64,000 bases of DNA, taken from assembly GCA_947305245.1 (NCBI GenBank), contig CAMZDG010000004.1, forward strand, positions 104,920 to 168,919. The letters run 5' to 3'. The notes under the pieces are model-generated. The model ran no database searches. It had not been told where the DNA came from and was given only the letters and a program-made list of their open reading frames with translations. Positions 37,023-45,350 of the stretch are shown piece by piece. The DNA is from an uncultured Lachnospiraceae bacterium. GTDB taxonomy: Bacteria > Bacillota > Clostridia > Lachnospirales > Lachnospiraceae. The number at the start of each line of letters is the position of its first letter. Within the stretch, counting starts at the first letter, position 1. A program made the position numbers and the translations under genes.

Positions 37023-37089
37023 CTAGTTACTGAACCGCATAAGGAGTATGCGGGAAGGGCCGAAGTTATAAGAAAACAGGGCCTGGCAC

Positions 37090-37118
37090 TTGATAGCAGT
37101 GGGCATATGTGATAAAAT
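37090..37118 (+). promoter_or_regulatory. SigA-type promoter for the phosphohexomutase at 37208
   Basis: TTGATA (37090-37095), 17-base spacer, TAAAAT (37113-37118), with TGA directly before the -10. Transcription should start near 37125, about 83 bases before the start codon. Confidence 0.8.
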
Positions 37119-37207
37119 ATTTGCATGAATTTTTTGAATCGATAACTCATGAATGAAGTGAAAAGAAAATCTATGTAAGATATCGAAGTATAAAGGAGGA
37201 TTGCAGT

Positions 37208-38890
37208 ATGTACAAGCAGGAATATGATCGTTGGCTGGCATTCGGCCTGGAGGATCCGGATCTGCTTCCGGAGCTTCTGAAGATTCAGGGAAATGAGGAG
37301 GAGATCAAGGATCGCTTTGCAGTATCCTTGCAGTTTGGTACGGCAGGACTTCGCGGAACCCTTGGAGCAGGCACGAACAGGATGAATATCTGGGTGGTGC
37401 GTCAGGCGACGCAGGGCCTTGCTAACTGGGTGCTGACCCAGGGCGGAAATCAGACCGTGGCCCTTTCCTATGACAGCCGCTTAAAGAGTGACATATTCGC
37501 GAAGGAGGCAGCAGGCGTGCTCGCGGCGAACGGGATCAAGGTTCGCATCTATGACGCGCTGATGCCGGTGCCCGCGCTGTCCTTTGCAACGAGATACTAC
37601 AACTGCAATGCCGGCGTTATGGTGACGGCGTCTCACAATCCTTCGAAATATAATGGATATAAGGCATATGGCCCTGACGGCTGTCAGATGACGGACGACG
37701 CGGCTGCGATCGTATATGCAGAGATCCAGAAGACCGACGTCCTGACGGGCGCGAAGGTGATGAGCTTTGCAGAGGGCGTGGAGCAGGGGCTGATCCGCTT
37801 TGTCGGCGATGATTGCAAGAAGGCATTCTATGAGGCGATCGAGGCGAGACAGGTTCGTCCCGGCCTGGCAAAGACCTCTGGCCTGAAACTGGTTTATTCG
37901 CCCTTAAACGGCACGGGTCTCGTTCCCGTGACGAGGATCCTTAGCGACATGGGCATCACGGACGTGACCATCGTTCCCGAGCAGGAGTATCCGAGCGGCT
38001 ATTTTACCACCTGTCCTTATCCGAACCCTGAAATCTTTGAGGCCCTGAAGTATGGCCTGGAGCTGGCAAAGAAGGAAGGCGCGGATCTGATGCTGGCAAC
38101 GGATCCCGACGCAGACCGCGTGGGCATTGCCATGAAGTGTCCGGACGGCAGCTATGAGCTGGTATCCGGCAATGAGATGGGCGTTCTGCTGCTGGATTAT
38201 ATCTGTGCGGGCCGCATCGAGAAGGGCACCATGCCTGCAAATCCCGTGGCGGTGATGAGCCTTGTTTCCACGCCGCTTGCGGATGCCGTGGCAGCGCATT
38301 ATGGCGTTGAGCTTCGTCATGTTTTGACCGGCTTTAAGTGGATCGGAGATCAGATCGCGCAGCTGGAGGCGGCAGGCGAGGTGGATCGCTTCATCTTCGG
38401 ATTTGAGGAGAGCTATGGCTATCTGGCAGGCCCTTACGTACGCGATAAGGATGCCGTGATCGCATCCATGCTGATCTGCGAGATGGCTGCATATTATCGC
38501 AGCATCGGATCCTCCATCAAGCAGCGCTTGGAGGAGATCTATGCACAGTATGGAAGATACCTGAATAAGGTAGATTCCTTCGAGTTCCCCGGACTTTCCG
38601 GAATGGATAAGATGGCTTCCATCATGAAGGGGCTTCGCGAGAACGCGCCCAAGGATTTCGCAGGCATCGCCGTGACGAAGGTGACGGATTATGCAAAGCC
38701 TGAGGAGACGGGCCTTCCGAAGGCGAATGTGCTGATCTATGGATTGGAGGACGGTTCCACCGTCATCGTTCGTCCTTCCGGCACCGAGCCTAAGATCAAG
38801 ATCTACTTTACGACGAAGGGCAAGGATCTGGCTGAGGCGCAGGCGAAGAAGGATACTCTGGCCGAGGCTGCCAAGGCAATTCTTGCATAG
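37208..38890 (+). CDS. Phosphoglucomutase/phosphomannomutase family
   Basis: A 560-residue alpha-D-phosphohexomutase that interconverts hexose 6- and 1-phosphates, supplying glucose 1-phosphate to RmlA and UDP-glucose synthesis. Motifs in order: GTAGLRGTLGAGTNRMN, TASHNPSKYNGYKAYGPDG (phosphoserine loop), ATDPDADRVGIA (metal loop), GFEESYGYL (sugar loop) and RPSGTEPKIK (phosphate loop). AAAGGAGG precedes the ATG. A second enzyme of the same family is encoded at 40831. Glucose or mannose preference cannot be told from sequence. Confidence 0.93.
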   Translation: MYKQEYDRWLAFGLEDPDLLPELLKIQGNEEEIKDRFAVSLQFGTAGLRGTLGAGTNRMNIWVVRQATQGLANWVLTQGGNQTVALSYDSRLKSDIFAKEAAGVLAANGIKVRIYDALMPVPALSFATRYYNCNAGVMVTASHNPSKYNGYKAYGPDGCQMTDDAAAIVYAEIQKTDVLTGAKVMSFAEGVEQGLIRFVGDDCKKAFYEAIEARQVRPGLAKTSGLKLVYSPLNGTGLVPVTRILSDMGITDVTIVPEQEYPSGYFTTCPYPNPEIFEALKYGLELAKKEGADLMLATDPDADRVGIAMKCPDGSYELVSGNEMGVLLLDYICAGRIEKGTMPANPVAVMSLVSTPLADAVAAHYGVELRHVLTGFKWIGDQIAQLEAAGEVDRFIFGFEESYGYLAGPYVRDKDAVIASMLICEMAAYYRSIGSSIKQRLEEIYAQYGRYLNKVDSFEFPGLSGMDKMASIMKGLRENAPKDFAGIAVTKVTDYAKPEETGLPKANVLIYGLEDGSTVIVRPSGTEPKIKIYFTTKGKDLAEAQAKKDTLAEAAKAILA

Positions 38891-38963
38891 ATGGTTTGCG
38901 GGAATGCACTCTGGATATGAGGCTGCCAGGGCAATTCTTGCATAAATGATTTTGCTTAAAAGG
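38854..38963 (+). repeat. Imperfect tandem duplication of the mutase gene 3' end
   Basis: About 55 bases covering the last codons and stop (around GAGGCTGCCAAGGCAATTC at 38864) recur at 38919 with few changes, including a TAA in place of TAG. The copy is not in the same frame, so it is not coding. Confidence 0.8.
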
Positions 38964-38987
38964 CGCTCTCGAAGTGAGGGTGCCTTT
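38959..38987 (+). terminator. Hairpin, possible weak terminator
   Basis: AAAGGCGCTCTC can pair with GAGGGTGCCTTT across a five-base loop, with G-T pairs. The T-run follows only about 12 bases later (near 39000), so termination may be weak. Confidence 0.4.
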
Positions 38988-39022
38988 CAGGTACAGGGTA
39001 TTTTTTGAGAGGTAAGAGGCAG

Positions 39023-40129
39023 ATGAAAGACAGAGAATCAGATCAGACGGGGGCTAAAGTGACTTGGAAGATCAGGGAAGTCAAGAAAAAGGCCGCGAAG
39101 GCCGTTTTGAGGAATTTTTTCAGTTGCTTTTGGATGGCACTGATCCTGCTATTGATCACCAGCTCGGAATCGCTCTACAAGGATTATCATAAGGATCAGG
39201 AGTTGAATGATCTTTATATCAGGGGGACGCAGTATCAAAAGGATCAGAATTTCATTTTTGACGTCTATATGATCTATGCGGAATACCATTATAACACGAT
39301 CGTAACGCTGAAGGGAGACGAGTATCATCCTTCGGAGGCCGGGAAGAAATTGGCTGATTTTTTAAGGCAGCGCATCCCTTATAAGGCAAAACATTTTTCT
39401 TTTGACAGAGATAATGAATATATTAAGATTTTCTTTTACAGGTCAAAGGATGAGCCGAATTTCTTTGGCTTTCCGACGTTGGCCTCCTGGGGGATGAGCC
39501 GCCCGCTGGCGACCGCGGGAGACGTCTTGCTTTCGTTCCTGAAATTAATCTATGCGATCGTCTTTGCGCTCCTTATTCTGCCGATCCTTCAGCTGACGGA
39601 GAAATGGTTCTATCTGGCAACCTGCGAAGGAGAGAAACCGAAGTTTTCGGATAGCTTTCTTTATTTCATTCAGATCATCGATGGAAAGCTTCGGGGCGTG
39701 GGGACCATACTTCTTATGGAACTGAAGATCTTGCTCTGGAGCCTGCTCCTTGTGATCCCCGGGATCGTGAAGGCTTACGAATATAGCATGGTACCTTATC
39801 TTCTTGCAACGAAGGATGATCGGGAGCGTATTTCGGCAAAGGAGATCTTGGCGCAGAGCCGTGAGATGACGCGGGGTCATAAGGGGAAGCTATTCCTGTT
39901 TAGTCTTTCTTTCCTTGGATGGATGATCCCGATCCTTGCCATATCCCTGCTCGGGATCGTATTTCCCAGCCTTGTGCCGAATCTGGTCACGATCGTATTT
40001 TGCGCATTGTGGTATTACTCCTACATGCAGACTTCGCTGGCGCAGGTGTTCGTGGAACTGTCACGGGGCGCGAATGCGCAAGTGGATGACGAGGTGTCGG
40101 AAGATCTGTCGGAAGCAGGGGATGAATAG
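39023..40129 (+). CDS. DUF975 family integral membrane protein
   Basis: A 368-residue membrane protein. The ATG at 39023 is preferred to the TTG at 39005. Helices lie near residues 35-55, 170-200, 230-265 and 290-345. The DUF975 signature is clear: IPGIVKAYEYSMVPYLLA followed by ISAKEILAQSREMTRGHKGKLFLFSLSFLGW. Between the first two helices is an unusual outer domain of about 115 residues. The family has no proven function. The acidic tail (DDEVSEDLSEAGDE) is probably cytoplasmic. Confidence 0.82.
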   Translation: MKDRESDQTGAKVTWKIREVKKKAAKAVLRNFFSCFWMALILLLITSSESLYKDYHKDQELNDLYIRGTQYQKDQNFIFDVYMIYAEYHYNTIVTLKGDEYHPSEAGKKLADFLRQRIPYKAKHFSFDRDNEYIKIFFYRSKDEPNFFGFPTLASWGMSRPLATAGDVLLSFLKLIYAIVFALLILPILQLTEKWFYLATCEGEKPKFSDSFLYFIQIIDGKLRGVGTILLMELKILLWSLLLVIPGIVKAYEYSMVPYLLATKDDRERISAKEILAQSREMTRGHKGKLFLFSLSFLGWMIPILAISLLGIVFPSLVPNLVTIVFCALWYYSYMQTSLAQVFVELSRGANAQVDDEVSEDLSEAGDE

Positions 40130-40154
40130 CGCGTGGACGTCGGGGGTGTAAGCT

Positions 40155-40766
40155 ATGTGCGGGGTATATCACGTCAGCCATGAGCTGGATGCCGGGATCG
40201 AAAGCTTGATGAAGATGGTGTATCGCGAGAGGGGCATGGAAAGAGTGCCCTCTCGCGGCACTGCGACGACAAGAGAGCGCGACGTAAGGCCCACGCAGGA
40301 GGCCCCGATCCTGGACCTTAGAGGGGATGAGTTGACCTTGCGGGACGTAAGATGGGGGCTTCCCGGATTTCAAAAGGGACAAGTGATCTTCAACGCAAGA
40401 TGTGAGACGGCGATGGAAAAAGGCATGTTTCGTGAGGCAGTCCTTCGAAACCGAATTGTGATTCCGGCCGTCAGTTTTTATGAATGGAACAAGCTTCGGG
40501 AGAAGAACGTCTTCCGTAGGCCAGACGGTAAGATCCTTTATATGGCGGGGTTTTGCAAGGGCGCGGGCGAGGAGGAGAGGTTCACCATCCTGACGACGGC
40601 GGCGAATGATTCCATGCGCCTGGTGCATGACAGAATGCCGCTGATCCTGGAAGAGAGCGAGATCGAGCCCTGGCTTTGGAGGGCGGATTGGACGGAGTCC
40701 TTATTAAAAAAGACGCCGAAGCCGCTGCTTCGAGAGGCGGAATATGAGCAGCTGAGCCTATTTTGA
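40155..40766 (+). CDS. SOS response-associated peptidase (SRAP/HMCES, YedK-like)
   Basis: A 203-residue SRAP-domain protein that crosslinks to abasic sites in single-stranded DNA through Cys2 and so shields them. The family residues are present: initiator Met then Cys2, NARCETA, RIVIPAVSFYEW and HDRMPLIL (active-site His). The start is fixed by the need for Cys2. It sits between unrelated genes and overlaps neither; genes of this type often stand alone. Confidence 0.88.
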   Translation: MCGVYHVSHELDAGIESLMKMVYRERGMERVPSRGTATTRERDVRPTQEAPILDLRGDELTLRDVRWGLPGFQKGQVIFNARCETAMEKGMFREAVLRNRIVIPAVSFYEWNKLREKNVFRRPDGKILYMAGFCKGAGEEERFTILTTAANDSMRLVHDRMPLILEESEIEPWLWRADWTESLLKKTPKPLLREAEYEQLSLF

Positions 40767-40830
40767 CGGGCTGCGGAATGGTTTCAAAGGCGGATGTATC
40801 AGCCGCGATCATAGATGGGAGGACCTGAAA

Positions 40831-42552
40831 GTGGGATATCGTGAGGAATTCCAGTTTTGGCTGGAGAATGATTATTTTGACCAAAAGACGAAGGAGGAGC
40901 TTCTGGCCATTCGTAATAATGAGGCGGAAGTGGAGGATCGCTTCTATCGGGAGCTGGAGTTCGGCACGGGCGGCCTTCGCGGCGTTGTCGCGGCAGGAAC
41001 GAACCGCATGAACGTATATACCGTGAGAAAGGCAACGCAGGGTCTGGCAAATTATATCTTGAAGCAGGGCACGCAGGCGAAGGGGGTTGCGATCTCCTTT
41101 GACAATCGCCGCATGAGCACGGAATTTGCGCAGGAGACGGCGCTTTGCCTTGCGGCAAATGGCATCAAGGCTTATATTTTCGAGAGTCTTCGACCTACGC
41201 CGGAGCTTTCCTTTGCGCTCAGAACGCTGGGCTGCACGGCGGGCGTCATGGTGACGGCAAGCCACAATCCGCCCGAATATAACGGTTACAAGGTGTATTG
41301 GGAGGACGGCTCTCAGATCACGGCGCCGAGGGATCGGGAGATCATCGGCGAGGTTCGCGCGGTCACGGACTTTGGGTCCGTAAAGACCATGAAAAAGGAA
41401 GACGCCGTCGAGGCAGGGCTGTATCAGGTGATCGGGAAAGAGATCGATGACCTGTTCATGGCAGAGCTCAAAAAACAGATCCTGCATCCTGAAGTGATCA
41501 GCGAAATGTCGAAGGACATCAAGATCGTTTATACGCCGCTATGCGGAACGGGAAATAAGCCCGTACAGAGAATTCTGAAAGAGCTGGGCTTCCAGAATGT
41601 CTATGTGGTGCCGGAGCAGGAGAACCCGGATCCGAATTTCACGACGCTGGAGTATCCGAATCCCGAGGATCCCAAGGCGTTTACCTATGCACTGCGACTT
41701 GCCAAGGAAAAGGATGCGGATATCGTATTGGCGACCGATCCTGACGCGGACCGCCTTGGCATTTATGCGAAGGATGCGAAGACGGGAGAATACAAATCCT
41801 TTACCGGAAACATGTCCGGCATGCTCATAGCGGAGTATATCCTGCGCGAGCGGACGGCCATGGGTCGGATGCCGGAGAGGCCTGCGCTGGTGACGACCAT
41901 CGTGACCACGAACATGACCTTCCCCATCAGCAAGGCGTACGGCGTGAAGCTGATCGAGACCTTGACGGGATTTAAGTACATTGGCGAGCAGATCAAGTTC
42001 TTTGAGCAAGACCACAGCTACAATTATGTCTTCGGCCTGGAGGAGTCCTACGGGTGCCTTGCAGGGACGCATTCGAGAGATAAGGATGCCATTGTCGCGG
42101 TGACCTGCCTGTGTGAGGTGGCGGCTTATTGCAAGAAGCAGGGGAAGACCCTCTGCGACATGATGACGGAGATTTATGAGAAATATGGCTATTTCAAGGA
42201 AGGCCAGTATACCATCACCATGAAGGGCGCATCCGGTGCAAAGCAGATCGCGGAGACGATGGAAAAGCTTCGCACGAACCCGCCGAAGTCCATTGGAGAT
42301 AAGAAGGTTCTAAGGCTTCGGGACTATCTGAAGGAGGAGATCCTTGATCTGGAGACTGGGGAAAAGACGCCCACGGGACTGCCGAAGTCGAACGTGCTGT
42401 ATTTTGAACTGCCGAATGAGGAGTGGTGCTGCGCAAGGCCCTCCGGAACGGAGCCCAAGATCAAGTTCTACATGGGCGTGAAGGGAACGAGCGAAGAGGA
42501 TGCAAAGGAGAGGCTTACGAAGCTGACGGAAGACTTGAAGGCATTATTATGA
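40831..42552 (+). CDS. pgcA: Alpha-phosphoglucomutase (PgcA-like)
   Basis: A 573-residue phosphohexomutase starting at GTG with GGGAGG upstream. Motifs: GTGGLRGVVAAGTNRMN, TASHNPPEYNGYKVYWEDGSQI (phosphoserine loop), ATDPDADRLGIY, GLEESYGCLAGTHSRDKDA and RPSGTEPKIKFY. The VYWEDGSQITAP segment is usual for PgcA-type enzymes that make glucose 1-phosphate. It overlaps the following GT gene by ATGA, tying it to glycan synthesis. It is clearly paralogous to the 37208 enzyme. Confidence 0.92.
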   Translation: MGYREEFQFWLENDYFDQKTKEELLAIRNNEAEVEDRFYRELEFGTGGLRGVVAAGTNRMNVYTVRKATQGLANYILKQGTQAKGVAISFDNRRMSTEFAQETALCLAANGIKAYIFESLRPTPELSFALRTLGCTAGVMVTASHNPPEYNGYKVYWEDGSQITAPRDREIIGEVRAVTDFGSVKTMKKEDAVEAGLYQVIGKEIDDLFMAELKKQILHPEVISEMSKDIKIVYTPLCGTGNKPVQRILKELGFQNVYVVPEQENPDPNFTTLEYPNPEDPKAFTYALRLAKEKDADIVLATDPDADRLGIYAKDAKTGEYKSFTGNMSGMLIAEYILRERTAMGRMPERPALVTTIVTTNMTFPISKAYGVKLIETLTGFKYIGEQIKFFEQDHSYNYVFGLEESYGCLAGTHSRDKDAIVAVTCLCEVAAYCKKQGKTLCDMMTEIYEKYGYFKEGQYTITMKGASGAKQIAETMEKLRTNPPKSIGDKKVLRLRDYLKEEILDLETGEKTPTGLPKSNVLYFELPNEEWCCARPSGTEPKIKFYMGVKGTSEEDAKERLTKLTEDLKALL

Positions 42553-44132
42553 AGAAACTTACGATCGCTAACTTGAAAAAAACTATATATTATCTCAAGC
42601 GAAACGGTCTGAGAAACACCTTGAATGCCGCGAGGGAAAGGCTTTCGGACACGGAGTCTTATACGCCGGAGAGCTTTTCGAAAGAGGAGCTTGATGCAAT
42701 GCGGGAGGAGGCGGACGGGTGGATCCGGGAAGCGAAAAGCAGCGGCATTACCGCGCCCTTCTTTCATGTTCTTGTGCCCGCTTATCGGACGGCTCCCGAG
42801 TTCATCAAGGAATTGGCCAAGTCCTTGCGGGCACAGGTCTATCCGAGGTGGGAGCTGCTGATTTTGGATGCTTCCGAGGACGAGGGCGTGCTCCGGGCAC
42901 TGCTTGACGCCTGCAGTGAAACGCAGGAAATCTCCTTGGCAGCAGGCAGTGAGATGCAGGAAATCCCCTTGGCAGCAGGCAATGAAAATGGCGAGACGGG
43001 CGAAGCTGGCCGGGCGACGGACAAAGAGGATGCATCCTTGGATCGGCTCAGCGGGAAAGTGCGTTACCTTCGCCTTGCGTCCAACGGGGGGATTTCCGAG
43101 AATACCAATGCTGGATTGCCCTTTGTAAGCGGGGGCTATGTTGGGCTTTTGGATCATGACGACGTGCTGACGCCGAATGCCCTGTATGAGATGGCGAAGG
43201 CCATTCTTGCGAAGAATCCTACGCGGGGAGAAGCATCTGGCAATCCGAGAAATGCGACAGGCGAAGAGAAGCGAAGCATGTCGCAGGCGCCCCTAGTTTT
43301 GTATTCTGACGAGGATAAGTGGGACGGCGGCGCGCGGTATTATGAACCAAACCGAAAGGAAGATTTCAATCTGGATCTTCTGCTTTCGAATAATTATATC
43401 TGTCATTTTCTGGTGATGAAAACGGAGCTTTTTCAGGAGCTAAAGCTTCGAAAGGAATATGACGGGGCGCAGGATTATGATCTGGTGCTTCGGGCTGCGG
43501 CCAGGATGTTAGACGGCGGCGAGACGCCGGAGCAAAGGGTATGTCACGTGCCAAAGGTGCTGTATCATTGGCGCTGCCACGTGGGATCCACGGCAGAAAA
43601 TCCTCAGAGCAAGCGCTATGCCTATGAGGCGGGGCGCAGGGCACTGCAGGACTTTTCGGAGCAGCGTACCTGGCAGGCTAAGGCGGAGGACTTAAAGCAT
43701 CTGGGATTTTATCGCCTGCGCTTTGACGGCGTGGAGGAGCTGCTTTCTGACAGGAATGATTTGGGCGCCGTGGGCGGCAAGATCCTGTCGGGCAATGCGA
43801 TCGCGGGAGGCCGGATGGCGGAGGATGGCTCCGTCTATTATGAGGGCTTAAGGGAAGGATTCACGGGATATTTGCACCGCGGCGTGCTCACGCAGGATGC
43901 GGAGGCGGTGGATCTTCGCTGTATCTGTGTGCAAAAGGAGTTCTGGCCCTTGTTTGAGGAAGTCGTGGGCGTGCCATATCGCACGCGGGACGATATGGAC
44001 AGGGCGTACTTCGATGCGCGAACGCTTCCGGAGGGCGCGGACGTAAAAGCGCTGAGCATTGCGTTTTGTAAGGCACTTAGGGAGCAGGGAAAGAGGATCC
44101 TTTGGGATCCTGAGATGGCATGCCGTATTTGA
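42549..44132 (+). CDS. Glycosyltransferase family 2 with degenerate second domain
   Basis: A 527-residue protein starting in the ATGA overlap with pgcA. GT2 domain (about 70-390): HVLVPAYRTAP, ILDASEDEG in place of the usual DDGS, LLDHDDVL near 200, YSDEDKW and YDGAQDYDLVLR. An insertion around residues 125-165 holds a duplicated segment (QEISLAAG, QEIPLAAG) and is acidic and probably disordered. The last 120 residues resemble only the back part of a second GT-A domain, so one activity is expected. Confidence 0.8.
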   Translation: MKKLTIANLKKTIYYLKRNGLRNTLNAARERLSDTESYTPESFSKEELDAMREEADGWIREAKSSGITAPFFHVLVPAYRTAPEFIKELAKSLRAQVYPRWELLILDASEDEGVLRALLDACSETQEISLAAGSEMQEIPLAAGNENGETGEAGRATDKEDASLDRLSGKVRYLRLASNGGISENTNAGLPFVSGGYVGLLDHDDVLTPNALYEMAKAILAKNPTRGEASGNPRNATGEEKRSMSQAPLVLYSDEDKWDGGARYYEPNRKEDFNLDLLLSNNYICHFLVMKTELFQELKLRKEYDGAQDYDLVLRAAARMLDGGETPEQRVCHVPKVLYHWRCHVGSTAENPQSKRYAYEAGRRALQDFSEQRTWQAKAEDLKHLGFYRLRFDGVEELLSDRNDLGAVGGKILSGNAIAGGRMAEDGSVYYEGLREGFTGYLHRGVLTQDAEAVDLRCICVQKEFWPLFEEVVGVPYRTRDDMDRAYFDARTLPEGADVKALSIAFCKALREQGKRILWDPEMACRI

Positions 44133-44194
44133 CGGCGGAAGGATGTTGAGGCGTCGGCGCAGCCGTCTGCCGCGGGAAGCTTTGAGGGAGTCGC

Positions 44195-45151
44195 ATGACA
44201 AAGGTTACGGTGGTCATCCCCAATTACAAGGGGATCAAGTTCATAGAGGAATGCCTGAGCTCCCTGTACGCGCAGGAGGAGGGGGCGCCGGAGTATGAGG
44301 TTCTCGTCGTGGATAATGCCTCCAACGACGGGAGCGTAGCGCTGATCCGGGAGAAGTTCCCCATGGCGCGTCTGATCTGCCTGGAGGAAAACACGGGATT
44401 TTGCCATGCCGTGAACTTGGGGATCCAAAACAGCGAGAGCCCCTTTGTACTATTATTAAATAATGACACGAAGGTATTTTCGGATTTTATCAGGCGGCTT
44501 TCTGAGACGATGGAGAAATCCCCCCGGATCTTTTCGGTGAGCGCGGCAATGCTTACCTGGGATCAGCCGGAGCGTATGGACGACGCAGGGGACCTGTATA
44601 CGATCTTTGGATGGGCCCTGGCGCGGGGCAAGGGGAAGCCTTATGCGAAGTATCAAAAGCGTGTGAAGGTTTTTTCGGCCTGCGGGGGCGCGGCCTTATA
44701 TCGGCGAAGCGTTTTTGAGGAAATTGGGCTCTTTGATGAAAATCACTTTGCTTATTTAGAGGACCTTGACGTTGGATACCGTGCCAGGATCTATGGCTAT
44801 GAAAATATTTATGAGCCTGCTGCCCGGGTGATCCATTACGGCAGTGCCTCCACCGGCTCGAGATATAATGAATGGAAGACCAGGCGGGCGGCGGCAAACA
44901 GCGTTTACGTGATCCATAAGAACATGCCGCTGCTGCAATGGATCATAAATCTTCCGTTCCTACTGCTTGGATTTACGATCAAGTTCCTGTTCTTCGTGAA
45001 AAAACGGATGGGACGCACCTATCTGAAGGGACTTTGGGATGGATGCAGGCTGAGCTTTGGCGCGGCCGGAAGGAAGAACAAAGTGCGCTTTCAGGCAAAG
45101 AATCTTTGGAATTATTTCAAGATCGAGGGGTGGCTGTTCCGTGGACTGTAA
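44195..45151 (+). CDS. Glycosyltransferase family 2, rhamnosyltransferase-like (WbbL type)
   Basis: A 318-residue GT2. Motifs: VTVVIPNYKG, VVDNASNDGS, ENTGFCHAVNLGI, LLNNDTKV, CGGAALYRRSVFEEIGLFDE and FAYLEDLDVGYRARIYGY. One C-terminal hydrophobic stretch (about 245-270) may bind the membrane. Family members often use dTDP-rhamnose, which fits rmlA and rmlC, but the donor is inferred. GAGGGAG precedes the ATG. No terminator follows; an operator-like palindrome begins 24 bases after the stop. Confidence 0.85.
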   Translation: MTKVTVVIPNYKGIKFIEECLSSLYAQEEGAPEYEVLVVDNASNDGSVALIREKFPMARLICLEENTGFCHAVNLGIQNSESPFVLLLNNDTKVFSDFIRRLSETMEKSPRIFSVSAAMLTWDQPERMDDAGDLYTIFGWALARGKGKPYAKYQKRVKVFSACGGAALYRRSVFEEIGLFDENHFAYLEDLDVGYRARIYGYENIYEPAARVIHYGSASTGSRYNEWKTRRAAANSVYVIHKNMPLLQWIINLPFLLLGFTIKFLFFVKKRMGRTYLKGLWDGCRLSFGAAGRKNKVRFQAKNLWNYFKIEGWLFRGL

Positions 45152-45174
45152 GGAATGGTTAGGAGACTGCTTCA

Positions 45175-45217
45175 AATTCTTAAGGTGTCTTAAGAATTAC
45201 CTTCATAAATTCTTAAA
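45175..45217. promoter_or_regulatory. Operator-like palindrome and extra half-site upstream of the -35
   Basis: AATTCTTAAG (45175-45184), four bases, then CTTAAGAATT (45189-45198) is a perfect ten-base inverted repeat. A further half-site AATTCTTAA (45208-45216) touches the -35 element. There is no T-run, so a terminator is unlikely. The layout fits a dimeric transcription factor. Confidence 0.6.
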
Positions 45218-45246
45218 TTGCGGTTTTGTGGTGCCTGTCTTATAAT
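45218..45246 (+). promoter_or_regulatory. SigA-type promoter for the priming transferase
   Basis: TTGCGG (45218-45223), 17-base spacer, TATAAT (45241-45246). The start should be near 45253, giving a leader of nearly 100 bases. Confidence 0.8.
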
Positions 45247-45252
45247 AACCAT

Positions 45253-45350
45253 GATAGGTAACCATGACCAAACTCTGTTCTTGAGGGAAAAGGCTTCGCT
45301 TTTCGGCTAGGGTCACCTGCCGCGGGTGAAGTTTTTTTATTGAGGGCGTT
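45253..45350 (+). promoter_or_regulatory. Structured leader with attenuator-like terminator
   Basis: The leader can form TGACC (45265-45269) with GGTCA (45311-45315), enclosing small hairpins including GAAAAG / CTTTTC. The competing stem TCACC (45313-45317) with GGTGA (45325-45329) is followed by seven T (45332-45338). The two folds share bases 45313-45315, so only one can form. It does not match a riboswitch class I can name. Confidence 0.55.

Noticed and set aside
36429..37033. Three overlapping plus-strand open frames in the repeat region
   Set aside because: All are translations of the 62-base repeats, whose period is not a multiple of three; no ribosome site or protein features.
45175..45198. 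Terminator of the GT gene ending at 45151
   Set aside because: The palindrome is AT-rich and not followed by a T-run; operator is the better reading.
45253..45350. Assignment of the leader to a known riboswitch class
   Set aside because: I compared it in memory with c-di-GMP, purine, fluoride and others and found no matching conserved core; only the attenuator layout is supported.
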